The notes beneath the pieces were generated by a model. That model was not told where the DNA came from and searched no databases. It saw only the letters and a list, made by a program, of their open reading frames with translations. From positions 1 to 32,657 of the forward strand of contig JANNEO010000128.1 of NCBI GenBank assembly GCA_031378805.1: 32,657 nucleotides of DNA, read 5' to 3'. The position numbers were made by a program, and so were the translations under genes. Shown in pieces: positions 7,920 through 16,166 of this stretch (the first letter of the stretch is position 1; each line of letters begins with the position of its first letter). The stretch comes from JADCCX01 sp031378805 (GTDB taxonomy: Bacteria > Pseudomonadota > Alphaproteobacteria > Rhizobiales > Beijerinckiaceae).

Positions 7920-9041
7920 TCAGTCTTCGTGGGAGACGGTGGATGTGTCAGGCGCCGTTGCGAGCCACTGGCGATATAATTCTGGCAGCGCTGCTCTCAC
8001 GGCATCGCCAAATCCCGGCGCAAAAAACTCATTCACACTGATCTGGCGTTGGCTGCCGCGTGCGACAACTGTCGCCACAATCCGACCGGCGCTGTCACGC
8101 ACAACCGCGGTCGGGGAGCGTGAGGCTGCAGCCAGAGCTGGAGCCGCGGACAACCGTTGCAACACCATCTGGAAGCGGGCATCGCTCCCGCTGTTCTGGA
8201 ATGCTCCAAGCTGCGGCAATACCTCAAGGAGATCCCGCAGCGACGGCTTGCCGGGTCGCTCGCCAGCAACCAGGTCCGCCAACTCCATCCAGCGTGCCCT
8301 GCCCGCTTTGGGAGCAGGACCAATGATTCGCACAAGATCGCCGGGGATGGCAGCTGCAACCGCGATATAGCGTGAGACATCAGCCTTGTGCACGCCAAGA
8401 GCCTGCATCACGATGCCACGATCAAATCCGGCCTGTTCAAGGCCTGCAGCGAAGAACGCCCTCTCGATGAACGACAGATCACGCCGCTCAAGGTTTTCCT
8501 TGCCCTGGGCAACGGCAAGCGCGACGTCAGACAGATCACGCACAATGGCCTTGACCGGCAAACGCAGCGCACGGCAGGCGCGTATTCTTCGATGGCCGTA
8601 GGCGGCCTGCCAGCGTCCGGGTCGTAAGGGATGCGGACGCACCAGCACAGGAACCTGTTGTCCGCTGACACGAATAGACTCGGTCAAGACATCTTCGGCC
8701 GCGTCGTTGTCCAGCACAAACCGGTCTGCAACCGGCGCAGAATCGATCAGATCAGCGTCCAGCGATACGATGCTTTCCGCATCTGCGAGGGCTCTGCGAA
8801 GTGCTTCCGCCTCGCGCGCACTGTCCTGGAGATGTTGAAGGCTGGCCCCCATCGCACCGATGGCTCCCGAGCGAATACGTCCAGGGGAGGGGGGGGTGAT
8901 GTCATCCCCTTCGATGGACGCCTCAGAGGAGTTGACAGCTGCCAACCCGGTGGCGGGGTCGGCGCTCTTGCTCTCTAACGCCTGCTCGCTTCTGAGCGGC
9001 TTCGCAGCAAACAGCGCGTCAAGTGTGGCTTTGCGGCTCAT
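7920..9041 (-). CDS. repB: RepB/ParB-type partition protein (parS binding)
   Basis: The centromere-binding protein of a repABC-type partition system, 373 residues. The ParB/Srx-like N-domain appears as VRPHP then GRWQAAYGHRRIRACRA (about residues 134-157). It is followed by the diagnostic VAQGKENLERRDLSFIERAF (about 178-197) and an HTH region with ALGVHKADVSRYIAVAAAIP, then IGPAPKAGRARWMELA. These signatures separate RepB from chromosomal ParB. The start ATG overlaps the repA stop (ATGA), so the two genes are translationally coupled. A parS-consensus sequence lies inside the gene at codons 32-37. In classic repABC operons repC would follow; here the gene ends at 7920 next to two parS sites and a converging recombinase, with no repC. 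Partition function is likely intact. Confidence 0.93.
   Translation of the reverse strand: MSRKATLDALFAAKPLRSEQALESKSADPATGLAAVNSSEASIEGDDITPPSPGRIRSGAIGAMGASLQHLQDSAREAEALRRALADAESIVSLDADLIDSAPVADRFVLDNDAAEDVLTESIRVSGQQVPVLVRPHPLRPGRWQAAYGHRRIRACRALRLPVKAIVRDLSDVALAVAQGKENLERRDLSFIERAFFAAGLEQAGFDRGIVMQALGVHKADVSRYIAVAAAIPGDLVRIIGPAPKAGRARWMELADLVAGERPGKPSLRDLLEVLPQLGAFQNSGSDARFQMVLQRLSAAPALAAASRSPTAVVRDSAGRIVATVVARGSQRQISVNEFFAPGFGDAVRAALPELYRQWLATAPDTSTVSHED
8931..8946. other. parS: Third parS-consensus site, inside repB
   Basis: GTTGACAGCTGCCAAC keeps every fixed base of GTTNNNNGCNNNNAAC and differs by one base from the two perfect sites downstream. It falls in repB codons 32-37, in the poorly conserved linker before the DNA-binding domain. 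RepB binding here could repress its own operon. Confidence 0.6.
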
Positions 9042-10390
9042 CGCGCCTCACTCCCGCCGTTGAACGCGAGATGCATGGAATCTCGACCCCAGACGCCCAG
9101 CATCAACCGCTCAATCTCGCTATTGACCAGGTCGAGTGCCTCGGCCGCGCGGTCATAGGTCTGCCGCGTCAAGTTCTCGCGGCCAATCTCGTAGAGTGTC
9201 TGTTTGGTGAGGCCCGCATCCGCGACCGCCGCGGATTTCAGCATGGGCGAGGTGAGCACGTGATCCCCGAAGAGGTTGCGCAGAAGTGCCACCACTTTGG
9301 TCTGCGGCCCATCCTGCGGTTCATGGCGCGTCACGAGATAGCGATAGAAGTCGAAGGAGAGCTGCCCTCCCGCGTTGCGGACCACATCAAGCAAATCGTT
9401 GGTCATAAGCAGGAACTGGCTCATCGAGGCGACGTCCAACATCTGCGGATGAACGGTAACAATCACGCCCGTCGCGGCGCAAAGCGCAGCCAGCGTCAGA
9501 AACCCGAGTTGCGGAGGGCAATCCAGCACGACAACATCGTAGTCGCCCGATACCTGGTCGAGCGCCTCAGCAGCCCTCGCGTAAAACAACGATTGTGCGC
9601 CGCTCAATCCCCTGGCGAGAATGCGTGGTGTCTCATGCTCGAATTCCATCAATTCCAGATTGCCGGGCACAAGGTCCAGCCCTTCGACGTAGGTTTTGCG
9701 AATGACCTCCCGCAGCGGTCTGCGATCGCCGTCATAGCGAATGGCAGCCTGCAGGGTCTGATTGGCGCCGACATCGAATTCCGGCTGCGTACCAAACAGG
9801 GCGGAGAGAGAGGCTTGCGGATCGAGATCAACCGCCAGCACACGATAGCCGCGCAGCGCAAGATACTGCGCGAGATGCGCAGCGGTCGTTGTCTTGCCCG
9901 AGCCCCCCTTGAAGTTGGTGACAGCGAGCACCTGGAGCTTTTCTCCATGCTGACGATGCGGCACATAGATGCGTCCATCACGACCTTTTGCACTGGCGCC
10001 CAAAACACGCCGCACGGCATTGATCTCGGAGAGGGTGTAGAGCCTGCGTCCACCCGGCCCCTTGTCGGGCTGGGGGCCATCACCTGCCAGGGCGAGCTGA
10101 CGCAGCCGGGAATCGGAAACCCCAATCCATCGGGCCGCCTCGCCTGACGTGAACCGCCGCAACGTCTTCGACGAAGTCGGCGGAAACAGCGCGTCGCTCA
10201 TGGCCCTAAGTTGGGAAGACAGGTCTGCAGCGTGGCGCGCAATGGCAGCGGACTCGTCCCGCACTGGTGTTCCCGCAGCCGCACACGCCGATTCTGCCGA
10301 CACCGCTTGCCGTGCCATCGCTTGTCTTGCCAGACTGGCCGCCATCTGCTGTTTCGCTTCCAATTGCTGCGCCGTCCAAGTCTTTGGCAC
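9038..10390 (-). CDS. repA: RepA/ParA-type partition ATPase with N-terminal HTH
   Basis: A Walker ATPase that moves RepB-parS complexes and, in this family, represses its own operon. Residues about 80-128 form the HTH (FTSGEAARWIGVSDSRLRQL then GPGGRRLYTLSEINAVR). The deviant Walker A is NFKGGSGKTTT (159-169), followed by VLAVDLDPQASLSALFG (184-200) and VVVLDCPPQLG. The start is uncertain: the frame opens with GTG at 10388-10390 without a clear ribosome site, giving an alanine/glutamine-rich extension of about 43 residues. A GTG at the VRDESAAIARHAADLSSQL segment, preceded by GGGA, would give the usual RepA length. Translation is coupled to repB by a four-base overlap. No repC follows. Confidence 0.93.
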   Translation of the reverse strand: MPKTWTAQQLEAKQQMAASLARQAMARQAVSAESACAAAGTPVRDESAAIARHAADLSSQLRAMSDALFPPTSSKTLRRFTSGEAARWIGVSDSRLRQLALAGDGPQPDKGPGGRRLYTLSEINAVRRVLGASAKGRDGRIYVPHRQHGEKLQVLAVTNFKGGSGKTTTAAHLAQYLALRGYRVLAVDLDPQASLSALFGTQPEFDVGANQTLQAAIRYDGDRRPLREVIRKTYVEGLDLVPGNLELMEFEHETPRILARGLSGAQSLFYARAAEALDQVSGDYDVVVLDCPPQLGFLTLAALCAATGVIVTVHPQMLDVASMSQFLLMTNDLLDVVRNAGGQLSFDFYRYLVTRHEPQDGPQTKVVALLRNLFGDHVLTSPMLKSAAVADAGLTKQTLYEIGRENLTRQTYDRAAEALDLVNSEIERLMLGVWGRDSMHLAFNGGSEAR

Positions 10391-10398
10391 ACGGGCAT

Positions 10399-10492
10399 GT
10401 TAACGCTAAAATGCCGTGCGAACGACGATCCTCGTTAAGATGAAGCCATCTGCCGATTCTTACAAACGATTTTTAGTTAACAAGACGTTAAC
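10399..10492 (-). promoter_or_regulatory. Upstream region of repA with repeated GTTAAC motifs
   Basis: GTTAAC occurs at 10399-10404, 10476-10481 and 10487-10492. The last two are separated by five bases and form a 17-bp inverted repeat suited to a dimeric repressor. On the minus strand a TTGTTA element overlaps this repeat and a TAAGAA lies 15 bases further on, a weak promoter pair. RepA autorepression is known in the repABC family; that RepA binds here is inference. Confidence 0.4.
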
Positions 10493-10819
10493 ATCCTCTC
10501 TCAAGACTATTCAGTGCTTTTATTCCTAGGTCTGTTGGCACAACACAATTTTAAAACGCAAAACACTGACAGCACCTGCTCGCGTTGTGCCACAGTTATC
10601 TGGTGCTGACAGCGGCACTGCTTGGCACCACTGGCGAGCTGGCCGCCCGCGCCTGGAACGTCGGACGGCGCACAGACAGCGCCCGCGCGATGCGCGATCT
10701 CCCGGCGTAGGCGCGGATCGATGGTTTCCGTCGACGATTGGCCGAGACCCCATGAAACAGCGGCAGGAGCAAGGCCAGGGCCACGCTGACACGCTTAGCA
10801 CGGCAAAGGGGCCTTTCCG
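10493..10819. other. Gap without a supported gene
   Basis: The divergent spacer between repA and the polysaccharide genes. On the plus strand there are protein-like scraps (for example GELAARAWNVGRRTDSARAM) interrupted by stops. They may belong to a decayed gene upstream of the epimerase remnant, but I cannot name it. Confidence 0.4.
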
Positions 10820-11252
10820 TCGAAGGCATCGTACGGAGACTGTACACGTCCTTGACGAAGGTGAGCTGGGCACCAGAGCTGCCGCTGCTGGTCAACGGCA
10901 TTCGTGAGGGGAGGGGGGGGCGACCTTTCTGGAGGCACACAAATCCGCGATGTATCCCTGCCGGGCTGGTGGTCGAGGCATTTGCCGGAGCTATTGCCTG
11001 GCCGTGCCAGCGGCGCAGCCAGTGATCGGCATCTGCTCGGGAGAGGGGACTTCTGTGCGGCTGTTTGCGGAGAGCGTCGCGCGCCCCATGAACGCGAGGA
11101 CTGACATTGTACCATTCTACGCACCGCCTCTTCGCCCTAATGAGTTGCGCCAAGGACGCGGCGATTCCCGCGCCGTGCGTGAGATTCTCGGGCTCAAAGG
11201 CCATTCCAGCCTTGATGAAGCCTTCGCGCAGGCTGTGGGGCGCGTGAGCTGA
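10820..11252 (+). pseudogene. NAD-dependent sugar epimerase/dehydratase remnant (C-terminal half)
   Basis: Fragments in different plus-strand frames, read in order, match the second half of an extended SDR sugar epimerase: IVRRLYT near 10825, LPLLVNGIREG near 10880-10910, SGGTQIRDV near 10930, VVEAFAGAIA near 10970, then VIGICSGEGTSVRLFAESVA and RPNELRQGRGDSRAVREILG with SLDEAFAQAVGRVS to the stop. At least three frame changes are needed. The N-terminal NAD-binding half with its Rossmann GxxGxxG motif is not visible. It precedes the glycosyltransferase on the same strand and is probably a lost step of the same polysaccharide cluster. Family recognition is good; the exact sugar substrate cannot be told. 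Confidence 0.6.
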
Positions 11253-11533
11253 ACCTGGTGAACCGTCAAAACCAAATCCCCCAAACCTCAATTTGCAAGG
11301 ACAGTGAAGCCTTCCGACGCAAACTGCTGTCGACAATGTCACGCAGAGCCACAGGCAGGCAGAAGGCTGGCTGCACACCGCATTTCCAAAGCTGCGGACC
11401 CCCTGACTGAAGTGACGAAAGACACCAGCTTTCAATCAGCGCTTGCAGATGGTAGTGCTGCCAGCCGATGGATGTTTCACCGAGCGGTTCCCTGCACGAT
11501 TTAGAGTTGACAGCCCACCCTCAGGCCAAGGCA

Positions 11534-12643
11534 ATGCTGGTCTATTGGGGCGCGAGCGGCGCTGGCATCCGATTTACACATCGGATTGCTGAAGAGATTG
11601 GTGCAAGATGCGGGATCGACGCGGTCGCCATGTCGCTTCATGTCAACAACGCCTGGCTGGACAAAGCCAACGCAGCATCAGGCAGCGTGGTCGCAGTGCG
11701 CAGTCCGGTTGGGCGCAGTCTGTCATTGCCGCTGCTCTCTGAAATACCCAAGGCATTGAAAGCGCTCAAGTCTCATGTGCGCAACTTTGGCGCGGAGATC
11801 GTGATCATACCGATGAATTTTGCCATGGCATTGCCCGTTACCTTTCTGTTGCGCGCGATCGGCACGCCCTACATCTACGTCATTCATGATGACCAGCCCC
11901 ACCCAGGGGATTACGCCCCGGTGATGCAACGCATCACCCAGAAGATCCTGTTGAGTTCAGCCGTTGGTATGGTGGCCCTGTCCTCCTTCGTCGGTGAAAA
12001 CATCCGCCATCGCTTCGATCTGGGGAGACGTCGCCAGCTGTTCATGGCGCCTTTGGCTCTCCATGCCCGTGCCAGACGCGGTGAACCGCGCACGCTTGGT
12101 GAAGGACCAATCCGCTTTTTGTTCCTGGGTCGCTTGCTGACCTACAAGGGTCTCGACCTCCTGGCGGAGGCCCTGCACGAGATCAGGAACCGCGACGATT
12201 GGCGCCTGACAATCGTGGGGAACGGCCCGGAGCGCGCGTTCGTCATGAAAGCTTTCGCAGGCCTGCCCCACGCCGATACATCACGGCTCGAGTTCCTGCT
12301 GGAGACTGAGGTGGATGCCACCATCGATCGCCATGACGTCATGATCTGTCCTTACGCTGAAGCCAGCCAGTCCGGCGTCCTGGTGGAAGGCTTTGCCGCC
12401 GGCCTGCCCGCTGTCGTCACGCCGGTGGGTGCGCTCCCTGAGCAGATCGGCTATGGCGCTGCGGGTTGGGTTGCCCAACACGCGACGGCGGCGGCACTGG
12501 CGGAGACGCTCAGGAGCGTGCTTGATGATCGCAGTGGGTATGAGCAGCGATCAGCGGCGGCGTTGCGCGCCGTGTCAAAACGCCCGGGCCAGACAGGCTG
12601 GGCCGGGATTGTGAAAGCATTGGTGCAACAGCGGACGGCCTGA
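11534..12643 (+). CDS. Glycosyltransferase family 4 protein
   Basis: A GT-B fold transferase of about 369 residues that should add a sugar to a lipid-linked glycan on the cytoplasmic face. The N-domain begins MLVYWGASGAGIRFTHRIAE and contains TPYIYVIHDDQPHPGDYAPV. The C-domain has the nucleotide-sugar region IRFLFLGRLLTYKGLDLLAE, LTIVGNGPE, and the donor-site CPYAEASQSGVLVEGFAAGL with PAVVTPVGALPE. ATG at 11534 is preferred because the protein then starts at the conserved first strand, with an AGG eight bases upstream. An ATG at 11468 adds 22 residues without conserved features. It lies 76 bases upstream of rfbB on the same strand, so it may transfer rhamnose or a related dTDP sugar; donor and linkage are unknown. 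Confidence 0.85.
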   Translation: MLVYWGASGAGIRFTHRIAEEIGARCGIDAVAMSLHVNNAWLDKANAASGSVVAVRSPVGRSLSLPLLSEIPKALKALKSHVRNFGAEIVIIPMNFAMALPVTFLLRAIGTPYIYVIHDDQPHPGDYAPVMQRITQKILLSSAVGMVALSSFVGENIRHRFDLGRRRQLFMAPLALHARARRGEPRTLGEGPIRFLFLGRLLTYKGLDLLAEALHEIRNRDDWRLTIVGNGPERAFVMKAFAGLPHADTSRLEFLLETEVDATIDRHDVMICPYAEASQSGVLVEGFAAGLPAVVTPVGALPEQIGYGAAGWVAQHATAAALAETLRSVLDDRSGYEQRSAAALRAVSKRPGQTGWAGIVKALVQQRTA

Positions 12644-12719
12644 GTTCATAATTCTGCAGCTGAAAGCATTTCGCGCAACTCTGCTCGACAGAGCCATACG
12701 AACTTTCTAGATAGACCCG

Positions 12720-13784
12720 ATGATACGTCGTGTTGTTGTTACCGGCGGAGCCGGATTCATCGGATCAGCCTTGTGCCGTCATCTTGTACGGTCAGGGGCG
12801 GAAGTTCTGAATCTGGACAAGCTGACTTATGCGGGCAACCTTGCCTCGCTGACCGAGATCGACAACGCGCCAAACTACCGGTTCTGCGAAGCGGACATCT
12901 GTGACGCATCGGCGGTGGCGCAAGCCATCGACGGCTTCCAGCCCGATCAGGTCATGCACCTGGCGGCAGAGAGCCATGTGGACCGCTCCATCATCGGTGC
13001 GGGGGCCTTTGTCCAGACCAATGTGGTGGGAACCTTCGTGCTGCTCGATGCAGCGCGGCGCTATTGGTCCGGGCTCTCCGGAGAAAGGCGCGATGCGTTC
13101 CGCTTCCTGCATGTCTCCACCGACGAGGTCTATGGCTCGCTTGGCGACACCGGTTTGTTTACCGAACAGACGGCCTATGATCCAAGCTCGCCCTATTCCG
13201 CTTCCAAGGCCGCCGCGGATCATCTCGTCTCAGCCTGGGCGCGGACTTATGGGTTCCCCGCTGTCATCTCGAACTGCTCGAACAATTACGGCCCCTACCA
13301 TTTCCCGGAAAAGCTCATCCCGCTGGTGATCCTCAATGCCATCCACGGCAAGCCGCTGCCGGTCTATGGTGCGGGTGGCAACATCCGCGACTGGCTCTAT
13401 GTCGATGACCACGCCGCAGCGCTTGACCTCATCGTCAGCCGTGGCCGCCTCGGCGAGAAATACAATGTCGGCGGACGCAACGAGCGGACAAATATGGATG
13501 TGGTCATGACGATCTGCGGCATCCTGGACCGCCTGCTGCCCTCTGGCGCGCCTCATGTCGGGCTGATCACCCATGTGGCCGACAGGCCCGGTCATGACCA
13601 CCGCTACGCCATCGACGCCAGCAAGCTGGAGAATGAACTTGGCTGGCAGGCCCGCGAGACCTTTGACAGCGGGATCGAGAAAACCGTCACCTGGTATCTG
13701 GCCAACGAGTGGTGGTGGCGGCCGTTGCGCGACAAGGTGTATGCTGGAGAACGGCTGGGCCTGCTGGCTGCGGAAACGGCCTGA
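12720..13784 (+). CDS. rfbB: dTDP-glucose 4,6-dehydratase
   Basis: The second enzyme of dTDP-L-rhamnose synthesis converts dTDP-glucose to dTDP-4-keto-6-deoxyglucose using bound NAD. The 354-residue protein has the Rossmann motif TGGAGFIGSAL at the start, HLAAESHVDRSI, the HVSTDEVYGSLGD loop with the catalytic Asp-Glu pair, PYSASKAAADHL carrying the YxxxK pair, and NCSNNYGPYHFPEKLIPLVI followed by RDWLYVDDH. All catalytic positions are present and the length is normal. It is followed one base later by rfbD. The gene order here is B-D-A-C, with C broken. Confidence 0.97.
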   Translation: MIRRVVVTGGAGFIGSALCRHLVRSGAEVLNLDKLTYAGNLASLTEIDNAPNYRFCEADICDASAVAQAIDGFQPDQVMHLAAESHVDRSIIGAGAFVQTNVVGTFVLLDAARRYWSGLSGERRDAFRFLHVSTDEVYGSLGDTGLFTEQTAYDPSSPYSASKAAADHLVSAWARTYGFPAVISNCSNNYGPYHFPEKLIPLVILNAIHGKPLPVYGAGGNIRDWLYVDDHAAALDLIVSRGRLGEKYNVGGRNERTNMDVVMTICGILDRLLPSGAPHVGLITHVADRPGHDHRYAIDASKLENELGWQARETFDSGIEKTVTWYLANEWWWRPLRDKVYAGERLGLLAAETA

Positions 13785-13785
13785 T

Positions 13786-14685
13786 ATGCGCATCGCGGTG
13801 ACCGGCCGGGGTGGGCAGCTCGCGTCTGCGATGCTGGAGAAAGCGGCAGCGATGCCGGATGTCAAACTCATGGCCTTCGTCCGTACTGCTGTGGACCTTG
13901 GTCATCCCGAATCGATCCTGCCCGCCGTCCGCAGCGTGAACCCCGACATCATCGTCAATGCGGCGGCCTACACAGCGGTTGATCTGGCCGAATCGGAAGC
14001 GGATGTGGCTATGGCCGTGAATGGCGCAGGCGCTGGTGCTATTGCAGCTGCGGCGCGTGTCCTGGGTATCCCGGTCGTCCAGATCTCGACGGATTATGTC
14101 TTTGATGGGACCAGTCCTGTCCCCTACCGCGAGACCGATGCCGTGAACCCGGTCAGCGCCTACGGGCGCAGCAAGCTGGAGGGAGAGCGGGCTGTGGCTG
14201 GTGCCAATCCGGATCATGCCATCCTACGCACGGCCTGGATCTATGCCGCGGAAGGCAAGAATTTTTTGGGTACCATGATGCGGCTGGCCGAGACCCGGCC
14301 TGAAATCGGGGTCGTTGCGGATCAATACGGAACGCCAGGATATGCGCCTGATCTTGCAAGCGCAGTGCTTTCGGTTTGCCGCAACCTGCTGGCCAATCGG
14401 CAGCGGGATGACATGCGCGGCATTTTTCACATGGCTGGAGCAGGCGAAGCGACCTGGGCCGATTTCGCGCAAGCCATCTTCGCAGGCTCGGCTGCCCGTG
14501 GAGGGCCGTCTGCAGCGGTGAAGCGGATCACGACGGCGGACTATCCTACCCCAGCGCGGCGTCCGGCCAACTCAAGGCTGGATTGCAGCAAGTTGCTGGC
14601 GATCCACGGGATTGCCCTGCCCGAATGGCATGGCTCACTCGGCCTTTGTCTCGACCGGGTATTTGCGAAGGACAAAACAGCATGA
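13786..14685 (+). CDS. rfbD: dTDP-4-dehydrorhamnose reductase
   Basis: The last enzyme of the pathway reduces dTDP-4-keto-L-rhamnose with NADPH. The 299-residue protein starts MRIAVTGRGGQLASAM. It contains PDIIVNAAAYTAVDLAESEA, QISTDYVFDG, YGRSKLEGERAV with the YxxxK pair, and LRTAWIYAAEGKNFLGTMM. The start at 13786 is chosen because the reading frame upstream overlaps rfbB and has no conserved content. One base separates it from the rfbB stop, and its own stop overlaps the rfbA start by four bases, so the three genes are one translational unit. It appears intact, but its substrate needs the RfbC step, which is lost here. Confidence 0.96.
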   Translation: MRIAVTGRGGQLASAMLEKAAAMPDVKLMAFVRTAVDLGHPESILPAVRSVNPDIIVNAAAYTAVDLAESEADVAMAVNGAGAGAIAAAARVLGIPVVQISTDYVFDGTSPVPYRETDAVNPVSAYGRSKLEGERAVAGANPDHAILRTAWIYAAEGKNFLGTMMRLAETRPEIGVVADQYGTPGYAPDLASAVLSVCRNLLANRQRDDMRGIFHMAGAGEATWADFAQAIFAGSAARGGPSAAVKRITTADYPTPARRPANSRLDCSKLLAIHGIALPEWHGSLGLCLDRVFAKDKTA

Positions 14686-15554
14686 AGGGTATTGTTCTTG
14701 CGGGCGGCAGTGGGACGCGATTGCACCCGATGACCCTCTCGGTCTCGAAGCAACTGCTTCCGGTCTATGACAAGCCGATGATCTACTATCCGCTGTCCGT
14801 GCTGCTGATGGCGGGCATCCGCGAGATCCTCATCATTTCCACACCGCATGACCTTCCGATGTTCAAGCGCTTGCTGGGCAGCGGCGCGCAATGGGGCGTG
14901 ACCCTCCAGTACGCCGAGCAGGCCATCCCCAACGGACTGGCGCAGGCCTTTGTCATCGGCGAGGAGTTCATCGCTGGAGACCGGGTGATGATGGTTCTGG
15001 GTGACAACATCTTCTATGGTGCGGGCTTGACCGGGCTTTTGAAGCAAGCGACCGACCGCGATGCCGGCGCGACCGTTTTCGCCTATCACGTGCCCGATCC
15101 CGAACGCTATGGCGTGGTGGAATTCGACAAGGATTTCCGAGCGCTCACGCTCGAGGAAAAGCCGCTGAAGCCGCGATCGCGCTGGGCCGTCACCGGGCTC
15201 TATGCCTATGACAATGATATCGTGGCCATCGCCAAGTCGATCATGCCTTCGGCGCGGGGCGAATATGAGATCACTGATGTCAACGCCGCTTATCTCCAGC
15301 GCGGCAGCCTGCATGTGGAGCGGATGGGCCGTGGCTTTGCCTGGCTGGACACTGGCACGCCCGACTCGCTCACCGATGCCGCAAATTTTGTGCGCACCAT
15401 CGAAGCCAGGCAAGGTACGCGCATCTGCTGTCCCGAGGAAATCGCCTTTGACCAAGGCTTCATCGGCCGCAAGCAGCTGATGGTGCTGGCCGATGCCCTG
15501 GGCAAGAGCAGCTATGGACAGTACCTCCGGCAGGTCGCCGACGGTTCGGTTTAA
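14682..15554 (+). CDS. rfbA: Glucose-1-phosphate thymidylyltransferase
   Basis: The first enzyme of the pathway joins glucose-1-phosphate and dTTP to dTDP-glucose. The 290-residue protein has the nucleotide-binding start KGIVLAGGSGTRLHPMT, SKQLLPVYDKPMIYYPLSVL, VLGDNIFYG with the metal-binding aspartate, then VEFDKDFRALTLEEKP, KPRSRWAVTGLYAYDNDI and FAWLDTGTPDSL. Length and motifs are canonical for the RmlA class. The ATG overlaps the rfbD stop (ATGA). The next gene downstream is the rfbC remnant, 15 bases after the stop. Confidence 0.97.
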   Translation: MKGIVLAGGSGTRLHPMTLSVSKQLLPVYDKPMIYYPLSVLLMAGIREILIISTPHDLPMFKRLLGSGAQWGVTLQYAEQAIPNGLAQAFVIGEEFIAGDRVMMVLGDNIFYGAGLTGLLKQATDRDAGATVFAYHVPDPERYGVVEFDKDFRALTLEEKPLKPRSRWAVTGLYAYDNDIVAIAKSIMPSARGEYEITDVNAAYLQRGSLHVERMGRGFAWLDTGTPDSLTDAANFVRTIEARQGTRICCPEEIAFDQGFIGRKQLMVLADALGKSSYGQYLRQVADGSV

Positions 15555-15569
15555 GAGAGATTCTTCGCC

Positions 15570-16113
15570 ATGCAGTTTAACGCCTTGCCATCCCCGATGT
15601 GGTCCTGATCGAGCCTAAGCGCATCGGCGATGCGCGCGTTTCCTCCTCCGAAATATTTCGGTAAGACCGCTTCAGTGCTGGAATCGGATCAATGTCGTTT
15701 GTTCAGAACAACCAGTCCTACTCGGCCAGAAAGGGACCATCCGCAGTTTGCACTTTCAACGTAAACCCAGAGTGAAAGGTAAGCTTATGCGGCTGCTCAG
15801 GGGCGCGGTCCTCGACGTTGCGGTTGATATCCGTGCGGGACCGCCAAGGTTTGGGCTATAAGAGAGCGTGGCGCTTTCAGCCGACAACGGTTGTCAGCTC
15901 TGGATTCCGCCACACTTTCTTCATGGCTTTTGCACGCTGACGGATGACGCCGAGCTGGCCTACAAAGTGACCAACCACTACAGCCCGATGCATGATGCAG
16001 CCGTGCGCTGCGACGATCCTACCATTGGCATTCCCTGGCCGGTCAAGGCGACAGAAGCTTTGCTATCCGAGAAAAATAGCAAAGCGCCTCTGCTGCGCGA
16101 CCTGTCATTTTAA
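15570..16113 (+). pseudogene. rfbC: dTDP-4-dehydrorhamnose 3,5-epimerase, destroyed by indels and stops
   Basis: Reading through frame changes restores a nearly full RfbC: MQFNAL, then IPDVVLIEPKRIGDAR, FSAGIGSMSFVQNNQSYSA, TIRSLHFQRKP, RLLRGAVLDVAVDIRAG, and ALSADNGCQLWIPPHFLHGF with CTLTDDAELAYKVTNHYSP and the usual C-terminus LLRDLSF. Damage includes a missing base after codon 6, indels around GFFSETFR, an in-frame TAA near 15661, another shift before TIRSLHF and a stop near 15859. An open C-terminal piece remains from 15868, beginning with GTG, but lacks the first half of the cupin. It sits where rfbC completes the operon. No functional enzyme is expected from it. Confidence 0.9.
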
Positions 16114-16166
16114 ACCAACGGCTGTCTCCATCCGACGACTCCCCAACCAACAAAGCCAGCTCCCGT

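Noticed and set aside
9023..10147. Plus-strand open frame of 374 codons over repA
   Set aside because: Mirror frame of the well-supported repA on the other strand; no family signature and no ribosome site.
10596..11435. Minus-strand open frame of 279 codons in the repA-glycosyltransferase gap
   Set aside because: Low-complexity R/S/A/P composition, no known motif, and it lies over the plus-strand epimerase fragments, which fit a real family.
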